Shown here piece after piece: positions 1 through 5,071 of a DNA stretch of 5,071 nt. Each line of letters opens with the position of its first letter. Within the stretch, counting starts at the first letter, position 1. A program made the translations under genes and the position numbers. The DNA is from Paracoccaceae bacterium (GTDB taxonomy: Bacteria; Pseudomonadota; Alphaproteobacteria; Rhodobacterales; Rhodobacteraceae). The notes beneath the pieces are model-generated. The model saw only the letters and a program-made list of their open reading frames with translations. It was not told where the DNA came from and made no database searches. Where the stretch lies: assembly GCA_007128865.1 (NCBI GenBank), contig SKWP01000318.1, positions 1 through 5,071 of the forward strand. The letters are read 5' to 3'.

Positions 1-63
1 GGGCGTGGTGCTGGGCGGAGCGGCCGCCCCGCCCCTGGCCCGGAATCAAGGCGCGCAGCGCCG

Positions 64-135
64 CCGGGCCGCGCCCGACCGCCCCAGTCACGCCAGAGGC
101 GTGCCTCCGGCACGACGGGCGGGCGCCCTGCAACG
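64..135 (+). repeat. Intergenic palindromic repeat, copy A (long-loop form)
   Basis: This copy shares a 17-nt exact match, CCGGGCCGCGCCCGACC (64-80), with the reverse strand of copy C downstream of polA. Both continue, after a variable centre, into GGGCGGG, then CGC, five variable bases and AACG (132-135). In copy A the centre is about 40 nt and carries its own hairpins: CGCC/GGCG (91-94, 98-101), overlapping the alternative CGTGCC/GGCACG (100-105, 109-114) with a TCC loop. GCCC (81-84) can pair with GGGC (117-120). It resembles the REP-type extragenic palindromes common in high-GC bacteria. Family membership is inferred from three copies in this window only. Confidence 0.6.
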
Positions 136-304
136 GTTCAAGCTGTGGTTCGGTCGGATGTACTTGCCCGATAAACCGCCAGGGTATCGAACTTGCAGCG
201 CCCACCCGGCGGTCGGGCGCCGCCCTCTGTCCAAGTCCCTACATCCGTCCGCCATGGGCTCGAACCGCCATCGCACCGCTTCAGTCAGGCGGCCAACACC
301 GGAC

Positions 305-332
305 TGGCCAAGCCGGGCCTGCCCGCTATGAT
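305..332 (+). promoter_or_regulatory. Candidate sigma-70-type promoter of polA
   Basis: TATGAT at 327-332 differs from the -10 consensus at one base. A weak -35 match, TGGCCA (305-310), lies 16 nt upstream. Transcription would start near 339, giving a leader of about 20 nt before the polA start codon. The -10 is good for such GC-rich DNA but the -35 is poor, so this is a suggestion only. Confidence 0.35.
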
Positions 333-344
333 GCGCCGCGCAAC

Positions 345-352
345 AGGGGGAG
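345..352 (+). promoter_or_regulatory. Ribosome binding site of polA
   Basis: The purine run AGGGGGAG ends 7 nt before the ATG at 360. It is the only strong Shine-Dalgarno-like sequence near the start and supports that codon over any start further upstream in the open frame. Confidence 0.65.
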
Positions 353-359
353 CGTTCGC

Positions 360-3182
360 ATGGGCTTCGGCAAGGGTTGCCATCTGCATCTGATCGACGG
401 CTCGGCCTTCATATTCCGGGCCTATCACGCGCTGCCGCCGCTGACGCGCAAGTCCGACGGGCTGCCGGTGGGTGCGGTGGCCGGGTTCTGCAACATGCTT
501 GTGAAATACCTCGACGGGAACAACGGCAGTGATGCGCCCACCCACGCCGCGGTGATCTTCGATCATTCCTCCAAGACCTTCCGCAACGATATCTACCCCG
601 ACTACAAGGCCAACCGGCCGGACCCGCCCGAAGACCTGCGCCCGCAGTTCCCGCTGACCCGCGAGGCGACGCGCGCGTTCAACCTCGCCTGCATCGAGGT
701 CGAGGATTTCGAGGCCGATGACATCATCGCCACCCTGTCCTGCCAGGCGCGGGACGCCGGCGGGCGGGTGACGATCATTTCCTCCGACAAGGATCTGATG
801 CAGCTTGTGGGCGACGGCGTGGAGATGCTCGACGCCATGAAGAACCGCCGCATCGGCCCGGCCGAGGTGGAAGAGAAATTCGGCGTCGGTCCCGACCGGG
901 TGGTGGATGTGCAGGCGCTGGCCGGGGATTCGGTCGACAATATCCCCGGTGCGCCGGGCATCGGGATCAAGACAGCCGCGCTGCTGATCCGCGAATTCGG
1001 CGATCTGGACACCCTTCTGGAACGCGCAGCCGAGGTGCCGCAGCCCAAGCGCCGCCAGACCCTGATCGACAACGCCGGGCAGATCCGCATATCGCGCCGG
1101 CTGGTGGAATTGCGCTGCGACATGCCCACCGGGGTCAGCCTTGACGATCTGGAGGTGCGCGACCCGGACCCGGAGGTGCTGCTGGGGTTTCTGGCCGGCA
1201 TGGAGTTTCGCACCATCTCGCGCCGGGTGGCCGAGAAGCTTGGCGCCGAGCCGCCGGTCATTGCCGAACCGCAGCCCGAAGCCGCCGCGCCGGAGGCAGC
1301 CGAGGCCCCGCCCCCCGCCGAACTGCAGGTCGAGACCGTCGGCGACATGGCCGCGCTGCAACGCTGGATCGCCATGATCCGCGCCAGCGGCCATGTGGCG
1401 GTCGATACCGAAACCACCGCGCTTGACGAGATGCGCGCCGAACTGGTGGGCATCAGCCTTGCCGTCGAGGCCGGAACCGCCTGCTATATCCCGCTCGGCC
1501 ACCGTGCCGGGGCCTCGGGCGAAGGGCTGTTCGGCGACGATGCCCTTGCCGAAGGGCAGATCGGCCGTGACGCGGCGCTGGCGGCCCTGCGGCCGGTGCT
1601 GGAAGACGACGCGATCCTCAAGATCGGTCAGAACGTCAAGTACGACGCCAAGATCCTCGCCCGCCAGCGCGGTCCGGGCTACGAAAACGGCATCCGCATG
1701 GCGCCCATCGACGATACCATGCTGCTGTCCTATGCCCTGCACGGTGGCCTGCACGGCCACGGCATGGATGCGCTGTCGGAACGCTACCTTGGCCATACGC
1801 CGATCCCGATCAAGTCGCTGCTGGGTTCCGGCAAGTCGGCGATCACCTTCGACAGGGTGCCGATAGCCGATGCCGCGCGCTATGCCGCCGAGGATGCCGA
1901 CATCACCCTGCGGCTTTGGCAGGCGTTCCGGCCCCGGTTGCACCGGGCGCGGGTGACCACCGTCTACGAGACGCTGGAACGGCCGCTGGTGCCGGTGCTG
2001 GCGGCGATGGAAATGGCCGGCATCAGCGTCGACCGCGACACGCTGAGCCGGATGTCAAACGCCTTTGCCCAGAAAATGGCGGCACTTGAGGCCGAGATTC
2101 ACGACCTGGCCGGAGAGCGTTTCAACGTCGGCTCGCCCAAGCAACTGGGCGGGATCCTGTTCGAGAAGTTCTCGTTGCAGGGCGGCCGCAAGGGCAAGAC
2201 CGGCGCATGGTCAACCGACGCCGAGGTGCTGGAGGATCTGGCCGCCGAAGGCCATGACCTTCCGGCGCGGGTGCTGGACTGGCGCCAGCTGGCCAAGCTG
2301 AAATCCACCTACACCGATGCGCTGCAGGATCACATCAACCCCGAAACCGGGCGCGTGCACACCTCTTATGTCATCTCGGGCGCCAGCACCGGGCGGCTGG
2401 CCTCGACCGACCCCAACCTCCAGAACATCCCCATCCGCACCGAGGAAGGCCGCCGCATCCGCACCGCATTCGTGGCCGGGCCGGGCAAGGTGCTGGTCAG
2501 TCTCGACTACAGCCAGATCGAATTGCGCATCCTCGCCCATGTCGCCGGTATCGACGCGCTGCGGCAGGCATTCCGCGACGGCCACGACATCCACGCCATG
2601 ACCGCGTCCGAAATGTTCGGCGTGCCGCTGGACCAGATGACGCCCGATATCCGGCGTCAGGCCAAGGCGATCAATTTCGGGGTGATCTACGGGATTTCCG
2701 GCTTCGGGCTGGCACGCAACCTGCGCATCCCGAGGGCCGATGCGCAGGGCTTCATCGACCGGTATTTCGAACGCTTCCCCGGTATCCGTGCCTATATGGA
2801 CGAAACCGTGGCCTTCGCCCGCAAGCACGGCCATGTCGAAACCCTGTTCGGCCGGCGCATCCACACCCCGGAAATCAACGCAAAGGGGCCGGGCGCGGGG
2901 TTTGCGAAACGGGCCGCGATCAACGCCCCGATCCAGGGCACGGCGGCAGACATCATCCGCCGCGCGATGATCCGGGTGCCGGCCGCGATTGCCGATCTGC
3001 CGGCGACCATGCTGCTGCAGGTCCATGACGAACTGGTTTTCGAGGTCTCCGAGGGCGCCGCCGACGAAACCGTGGCCCGCGTAAGGTCCGTCATGGAAGC
3101 CGCCGCCGAACCCGCGGTCGCGCTGTCGGTGCCGCTGGTGGTGGACGCCGGTCGCGGCGCGAACTGGGCCGAGGCGCATTAG
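360..3182 (+). CDS. polA: DNA polymerase I (5' nuclease, 3'-5' exonuclease, polymerase)
   Basis: This 940-aa protein is a complete DNA polymerase I, which fills gaps and removes RNA primers during lagging-strand synthesis and excision repair in the cytoplasm. Residues 1-290 form the 5' nuclease: DGSAFIFRAYHA at 13-24, D68, E118/D120/D121 in EADDII, D143/D145 in SSDKDL, and the helix-hairpin-helix GDSVDNIPGAPGIG at 189-202. A Pro/Ala/Glu-rich linker (about 295-322) follows. The proofreading domain (about 323-530) keeps D349 and E351 (DTET), D429 (GQNVKYD) and D512 (YAAEDAD), so it should be active. The polymerase domain (about 540-940) has STGRLASTDPNLQNIP (676-691), motif A DYSQIELR (D716), the O-helix with R765, K769, F773 and Y777, and motif C VHDE (D890, E891). 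Length is typical of the family. The start is supported by AGGGGGAG just upstream. The gene stands alone, ending in TAG before a structured spacer. Nothing is truncated or frameshifted. Confidence 0.98.
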   Translation: MGFGKGCHLHLIDGSAFIFRAYHALPPLTRKSDGLPVGAVAGFCNMLVKYLDGNNGSDAPTHAAVIFDHSSKTFRNDIYPDYKANRPDPPEDLRPQFPLTREATRAFNLACIEVEDFEADDIIATLSCQARDAGGRVTIISSDKDLMQLVGDGVEMLDAMKNRRIGPAEVEEKFGVGPDRVVDVQALAGDSVDNIPGAPGIGIKTAALLIREFGDLDTLLERAAEVPQPKRRQTLIDNAGQIRISRRLVELRCDMPTGVSLDDLEVRDPDPEVLLGFLAGMEFRTISRRVAEKLGAEPPVIAEPQPEAAAPEAAEAPPPAELQVETVGDMAALQRWIAMIRASGHVAVDTETTALDEMRAELVGISLAVEAGTACYIPLGHRAGASGEGLFGDDALAEGQIGRDAALAALRPVLEDDAILKIGQNVKYDAKILARQRGPGYENGIRMAPIDDTMLLSYALHGGLHGHGMDALSERYLGHTPIPIKSLLGSGKSAITFDRVPIADAARYAAEDADITLRLWQAFRPRLHRARVTTVYETLERPLVPVLAAMEMAGISVDRDTLSRMSNAFAQKMAALEAEIHDLAGERFNVGSPKQLGGILFEKFSLQGGRKGKTGAWSTDAEVLEDLAAEGHDLPARVLDWRQLAKLKSTYTDALQDHINPETGRVHTSYVISGASTGRLASTDPNLQNIPIRTEEGRRIRTAFVAGPGKVLVSLDYSQIELRILAHVAGIDALRQAFRDGHDIHAMTASEMFGVPLDQMTPDIRRQAKAINFGVIYGISGFGLARNLRIPRADAQGFIDRYFERFPGIRAYMDETVAFARKHGHVETLFGRRIHTPEINAKGPGAGFAKRAAINAPIQGTAADIIRRAMIRVPAAIADLPATMLLQVHDELVFEVSEGAADETVARVRSVMEAAAEPAVALSVPLVVDAGRGANWAEAH

Positions 3183-3264
3183 GCGGCCGCTGAAAAAGGA
3201 AACCGGGCGGGCCTCTACATGGAAATTGTTTCTGTCCCGCCATCCGGACCGGAGCGAAGAGGGG

Positions 3265-3296
3265 CGCGCCCGACCCTGGGAGGGCGCGTCGGAACG
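3265..3296 (+). repeat. Intergenic palindromic repeat, copy B (short-loop form)
   Basis: The copy reads CGCGCCCGACCC (3265-3276), a single T, GGGAGGGCGC (3278-3287), five variable bases and AACG (3293-3296). CGCGCCC (3265-3271) pairs perfectly with GGGCGCG (3282-3288). Copy C carries the same two blocks in the same order on the other strand, separated by 7 nt instead of 1. The gap between the second block and AACG is 5 nt in all three copies. Confidence 0.7.
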
Positions 3297-3352
3297 CTGG
3301 AACAAGGCACTTTATGCCTGCCAGGCCCCTCCAGCGGTTGTACTATTTTCGG

Positions 3353-3390
3353 CGTTGCAATGCGCCCTCCCGCCCGAAGGGTCGGGCGCG
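3353..3390 (-). repeat. Intergenic palindromic repeat, copy C (7-nt-loop form, inverted)
   Basis: Read on the minus strand this is CGCGCCCGACCC (3390-3379), TTCGGGC (3378-3372), GGGAGGGCGC (3371-3362), five bases, then AACG (3356-3353). The two long blocks are identical to copy B. On its far side the match to copy A extends to 17 nt (3380-3396). It faces copy B head to head with 56 nt between them, the arrangement seen in paired REP elements of other bacteria. An adjacent hairpin GCCCGGG/CCCGGGC (3391-3411) may belong to the same unit. Confidence 0.7.
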
Positions 3391-3495
3391 GCCCGGGCTG
3401 GTCGCCCGGGCGGAACCTGTGGCGGGCGTGGTGCGGAACGCTTTCCCGGTGCCAAGCTTGGAAATGGTTTGGCGACGGACTCGCAGCAACGTGTC

Positions 3496-3527
3496 AGGCC
3501 GCGACCGCCCGAAGGCTGTCGCGGCCT
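3496..3527 (-). terminator. UUCG-capped hairpin, probable terminator of the minus-strand gene
   Basis: AGGCCGCGAC (3496-3505) and GTCGCGGCCT (3518-3527) form a perfect 10-bp stem. On the minus-strand RNA the loop continues as an A/G mismatch and then GCC-UUCG-GGC, giving a 13-bp stem with the very stable C(UUCG)G tetraloop. It begins 20 nt beyond the stop codon of the exported-protein gene, the right place for a terminator. No U-run follows, so it may instead be a 3'-end stabiliser or depend on Rho. The UUCG loop exists only on the minus strand, which points to that gene as its owner. Confidence 0.55.
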
Positions 3528-3547
3528 TGGCCGGGGCCGGCGGCGGT

Positions 3548-4009
3548 TCACATCCGCGCGCTGCGATAGCCGGCCTGGCGCAGGCAGGCGCCCTGATAGG
3601 CGCTCTGGCGCCCCTGCCGGGTGCGCAGTTCGTGGGAACAATGCTGCGGAAGCTGGCGGAGCCGGACGCCGGACCGCGCCATGCAGTCGGCCAGATAGAA
3701 GGTCTGGCTGCCGCCGCCGCGAATCCGGTACTGGACGGCGCAGTGCTGGGGCAGCGTCTGCGGCTGCGCGTGCCCGTGCCCGCGACCATGCCCGCGGCCG
3801 CGATCATGGCGGGGCGGCTCGGCGGCCTGGGCCTTGCGCTTCTCGCGGTCGTGCAGGCCCTTGGCGATGATCGCGATGACGGCAGCACCGGCAAGAAAGC
3901 GTGCCAGATCGTCCCCGGACGAAGCCCGCAGCGGTGCCGGGGCGGCGATACCGGCCAGCGCGAGCGCGATGGCGGGCAAAAGGGCGGTCGTCTTGCGAAG
4001 AATGGTCAT
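3548..4009 (-). CDS. Exported cysteine-repeat protein of unknown function
   Basis: The 153-aa product is not one I can name. It begins with a signal peptide (MTILRKT, then a hydrophobic stretch to about residue 26, likely cut after A29). A second short hydrophobic helix (about 35-49, rich in Ala/Ile) follows; this may insert in or associate with the membrane. Residues 54-80 are charged and then low-complexity, with Gly, Arg and His alternating (H68, H74, H78, H80), which might bind metal. The C-terminal half is two copies of one motif: LPQHC, then about 18 residues, Cys, three residues, Gly-Val/Tyr-Arg (86-116 and 120-149). It has four cysteines, C90, C109, C124 and C142, suited to disulfides in the periplasm. 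The start is supported by GGAG placed 8 nt upstream on the minus strand. The gene is transcribed away from the 100-aa exported protein at 4166 and shares a control region with it. It ends before a strong hairpin. Confidence 0.8.
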   Translation of the reverse strand: MTILRKTTALLPAIALALAGIAAPAPLRASSGDDLARFLAGAAVIAIIAKGLHDREKRKAQAAEPPRHDRGRGHGRGHGHAQPQTLPQHCAVQYRIRGGGSQTFYLADCMARSGVRLRQLPQHCSHELRTRQGRQSAYQGACLRQAGYRSARM

Positions 4010-4034
4010 GGCATCGTCTCCGTTTCGGGTTGGT

Positions 4035-4051
4035 CCGGGCGCAGTGCCCGG
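4035..4051 (-). promoter_or_regulatory. Hairpin in the leader of the exported cysteine-repeat gene
   Basis: CCGGGC (4035-4040) and GCCCGG (4046-4051) pair with a 5-nt loop. On the minus-strand transcript the hairpin lies about 25-42 nt before the start codon and about 13 nt before the GGAG ribosome binding site. It could affect mRNA stability or translation, but short hairpins like this are frequent in GC-rich DNA. Confidence 0.3.
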
Positions 4052-4082
4052 CGGGTGATGCCAGCGTCGGCCCGATGCGGCG

Positions 4083-4139
4083 CGACAGGCAATATCGCCC
4101 CGTTGTCATCGGATAACACGGCGCGGATATTGCCTGTCG
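4083..4139. promoter_or_regulatory. Divergent promoter/operator with perfect 14-bp inverted repeat
   Basis: CGACAGGCAATATC (4083-4096) and its exact reverse complement GATATTGCCTGTCG (4126-4139) flank a 29-nt centre; arm centres are 43 bp apart, about four helical turns. The centre holds an imperfect palindrome, GTTGTC-ATCG-GATAAC (4102-4117). On the plus strand TTGTCA (4103-4108) lies exactly 17 nt before GATATT (4126-4131), a plausible -35/-10 pair for the gene at 4166. On the minus strand the other arm supplies the same GATATT (4096-4091), with a poor -35 (GTGTTA) 17 nt away, for the gene at 4009. Each arm would thus cover the -10 and start point of one divergent transcript, as expected of an operator controlling both. 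The repeat is certain; promoter roles are inferred. Confidence 0.6.
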
Positions 4140-4165
4140 GGGGTGTTGCGGGGCATGGTCGGGCC

Positions 4166-4468
4166 ATGAAAAGCCCGCGCACCAGCCTTGCCCTGATCCT
4201 TTCGGCGCTGCTTGCCGTACTGCCGGCAGCGGCCGCGGCGGATTGCTATGCCGATTACAAGGCCAAACGCGACAATCCCCTGCGCCTGCATTACGGTGTG
4301 ATCGCGCTGCCGGCCGCCGCTTGCGCCGATCCGGCCGCCGCGCGCGCCGAGATCGCGCGCCGCATCGGTGTCGATGGCTGGAGCCTGCTGACGCTGGAAT
4401 CGATCTTCGGGCCCGAGGGTCTGACGGAAAGGCAGGGGAATGCGGGGAATTTCTTCCTCCGGTACTGA
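4166..4468 (+). CDS. Small exported two-cysteine protein of unknown function
   Basis: This 100-aa protein starts with a clear signal peptide: basic MKSPR, hydrophobic core about 7-20, and an Ala run ending at A25, with D26 the likely first mature residue. The mature part is only about 75 aa and carries two cysteines, C27 (in DCYADYKAKRDNP) and C53, which could form one disulfide in the periplasm. The central AAARAEIARRIGVDGWSLL looks helical, and the tail runs SIFGPEGL to NFFLRY. I recognise no named domain; the sequence has the feel of a conserved Rhodobacteraceae hypothetical, but that is recollection, not a search. The frame is open far upstream to 3314, yet that part is antisense to the neighbouring gene, and the signal peptide fixes the start here. 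The ribosome binding site is weak (G-rich bases 4150-4153). The gene overlaps the next one by 29 nt, so the two are likely co-transcribed and translationally coupled. Confidence 0.75.
   Translation: MKSPRTSLALILSALLAVLPAAAAADCYADYKAKRDNPLRLHYGVIALPAAACADPAAARAEIARRIGVDGWSLLTLESIFGPEGLTERQGNAGNFFLRY
4426..4432 (+). promoter_or_regulatory. Ribosome binding site deciding the start at 4440
   Basis: GGAAAGG ends 7 nt before the ATG at 4440, inside the coding sequence of the upstream gene. The next in-frame ATG (4506) would cut into the first membrane segment, so this site fixes the start and implies translation coupled to the preceding gene. Confidence 0.55.
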
Positions 4469-5071
4469 TATCGGCCGCGCCGGTATCCGCGCCGTCACCC
4501 TCGGGATGGCGGCCATCGTGGCGATCCTGACCGGGGCTGCGTTTCTTCTGTTTCGGACCCTGCCGGATGCCGGCGCCTTCAACGCGCGGGTCGAGCGCAT
4601 CTTTGTCGAGAACGCAGACCTGACCGGCCAGGCCGAAATCCGGCTGCTGGAGATTCTGGCGCTTTCGGGCACGGCGTTTTCCGATACGCTCACCTCATAC
4701 CGCGTGGTGATCTTTGTGCTGCTGGTGTTTGCCACCCTGCTGCTGGTGGTCGCACTGGGGGTTCTGGTGGCGCTGGTGACACTCAACCGCCGCATGGTCG
4801 AGATCGAGCGCGCGGGCATCCGGGTTTCTTCGCTGGTGATCAGCCGCGAGGCGCGCAAGGTCTATCTCAACGGTCTGGAATTCGACCTGACCGAGGCGAC
4901 ACTGGAAACCCTCGCGGTGCTGGCCGAGGCCCGGATGGACAACGACATCCTTTCCGGCGCCGAAATCGAGGCGGTGGTATCGGGTCGGGATGCAGCCGAT
5001 TGTGACGAGGCCGCCGGCGCCACCCGCATCAAGCGGCTGCGGGATTCGCTGGGCAACCAGATGGTCAGCGA
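4440..5071 (+). CDS. Two-pass membrane protein with C-terminal winged-helix-like domain (3' partial)
   Basis: The gene runs off the window; 210 codons are visible with no stop. The N-terminus (R2, R13, R17) is basic and probably cytoplasmic. Membrane segment 1 spans about 18-38, a roughly 49-residue loop (39-87) would face the periplasm, segment 2 spans about 89-115, and NRR at 116-118 marks the cytoplasmic side. The C-terminal part (about 129-210) follows the OmpR/PhoB winged-helix pattern: LVISREARKVYLNGLEFDLT (132-151) like the N-terminal strands and 'LT..E' turn, ETLAVLAEA as the first helix, ILSGAEIEAVVSG (170-182) as the second, and ATRIKRLRDSLGN (194-206) as the recognition helix 'hI.rLR.KLg'. 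The wing lies beyond the window end. This suggests a membrane-anchored DNA-binding regulator with a periplasmic loop as a possible sensor. The order is opposite to ToxR/CadC, where the winged helix is N-terminal. The membrane topology is solid; the winged-helix call rests on pattern matching by eye. The domain could also be a degenerate fold that no longer binds DNA. Confidence 0.7.
   Translation, partial: MRGISSSGTDIGRAGIRAVTLGMAAIVAILTGAAFLLFRTLPDAGAFNARVERIFVENADLTGQAEIRLLEILALSGTAFSDTLTSYRVVIFVLLVFATLLLVVALGVLVALVTLNRRMVEIERAGIRVSSLVISREARKVYLNGLEFDLTEATLETLAVLAEARMDNDILSGAEIEAVVSGRDAADCDEAAGATRIKRLRDSLGNQMVS

Larger units (their letters stand above)
1..359. other. GC-rich leader region upstream of polA, no convincing gene
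   Basis: No reading frame here has the look of a real protein, and I cannot tell whether the first few dozen bases are the tail of a neighbouring gene. The stretch contains several small hairpins: GGGCGG (13-18) with CCGCCC (29-34), which could end an upstream gene; GGCGC/GCGCC (50-54 and 58-62) with a 3-nt loop; and the larger repeat copy A (about 64-135). The last 60 bases hold the probable polA promoter and ribosome binding site. The polA frame is open to the window start, but the upstream residues are low-complexity Arg/Pro/Ala-rich and are not expected in a DNA polymerase I. Confidence 0.6.
3183..3547. other. Structured non-coding spacer between convergent genes
   Basis: This 365-base gap separates polA (+) from the exported-protein gene (-), so both transcripts run into it. 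No frame gives a believable protein. It holds repeat copies B and C in opposite orientation, the hairpin AGGCA/TGCCT (3305-3309, 3315-3319) nested between CGCTGG (3295-3300) and CCAGCG (3331-3336), a GCCCGGG/CCCGGGC hairpin (3391-3397, 3405-3411), and the strong hairpin at 3496-3527. No run of T follows the polA stop that would mark a classic intrinsic terminator; a weak GGCGGG/CCCGCC pairing (3206-3211, 3236-3241) is the nearest inverted repeat. The folded repeats themselves may end polA transcription. Confidence 0.65.

Noticed and set aside
136..151. GTTC-N8-GTTC upstream of polA, resembling an alphaproteobacterial LexA box
   Set aside because: The known box is GTTC-N7-GTTC. The spacing here is one base too long, so SOS control cannot be claimed.
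3..359. Possible N-terminal extension of polA, since the frame is open to the window start
   Set aside because: The residues are low-complexity, the normal DNA polymerase I N-terminus starts at 360, and a good ribosome binding site precedes it.
285..1943. 552-codon open frame on the minus strand inside polA
   Set aside because: It is antisense to a complete, unmistakable polA. Long antisense frames are expected in GC-rich genes, and the translation shows no domain logic.
2211..3305. 364-codon open frame on the minus strand over the polA 3' half
   Set aside because: Same reason: it mirrors polA codon structure and has no recognisable protein features.
3424..3434. 11-nt match GGGCGTGGTGC shared with bases 1-11
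   Set aside because: Short, GC-rich and not collinear with the repeat copies; chance is a sufficient explanation.
3226..3870. 214-codon plus-strand frame across the spacer
   Set aside because: Its Arg/Gly/Pro/Ala-rich translation is typical of a shadow frame. It crosses hairpins and lies antisense to a better gene.
4108..4117. Reverse-strand GTTATCCGAT resembling part of a DnaA box
   Set aside because: It lacks the ACA end of TTATCCACA and is a single site; it is better explained as half of the central palindrome.
3314..4165. Upstream part of the open frame that ends at 4468
   Set aside because: It runs antisense to the exported cysteine-repeat gene and through the repeats and control region. 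The signal peptide at 4166 marks the true start.
4106..4858. 250-codon minus-strand frame opposite the membrane protein gene
   Set aside because: The plus strand there encodes two clean membrane segments and a folded domain with a good start site. The minus frame is Arg/Ser-rich without structure.

Overview
The window reads as a stretch of a high-GC alphaproteobacterial chromosome, most likely of the Rhodobacteraceae type. This is inferred from the strong G/C bias at third codon positions, the style of the DNA polymerase I, the small secreted proteins next to it, and GC-rich palindromic repeats between genes. No database search was possible, so the taxonomic guess is an inference.

Layout: bases 1-359 are a GC-rich leader with one hairpin-forming repeat (copy A) and a probable promoter and ribosome binding site for polA. 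Bases 360-3182 (+) hold a complete, intact polA, with 5' nuclease, 3'-5' proofreading and polymerase domains and all catalytic residues present. Bases 3183-3547 are a structured non-coding spacer between convergent genes. It holds two more copies of the same repeat in opposite orientations (B and C) and a very stable UUCG-capped hairpin that probably ends the next gene. Bases 3548-4009 (-) encode a small exported protein whose C-terminal half is a tandem duplication of a two-cysteine motif. Bases 4010-4165 are a divergent control region with a perfect 14-bp inverted repeat whose arms overlap candidate -10 elements for both genes. Bases 4166-4468 (+) encode a 100-aa exported two-cysteine protein. 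It overlaps by 29 nt a gene at 4440 (+) that runs off the window end and encodes a two-pass membrane protein with a C-terminal domain resembling an OmpR-type winged helix.

How they may work together: polA is an independent housekeeping gene. The accessory interest lies to its right. Two divergently transcribed exported cysteine-containing proteins share one symmetrical promoter/operator region, and the right-hand transcription unit continues into what looks like a membrane-anchored DNA-binding protein. A simple hypothesis is a small envelope-sensing or self-regulating module, with the membrane protein as a candidate binder of the inverted repeat. That link is inference; the inverted repeat, the overlap and the domain layout are directly visible.
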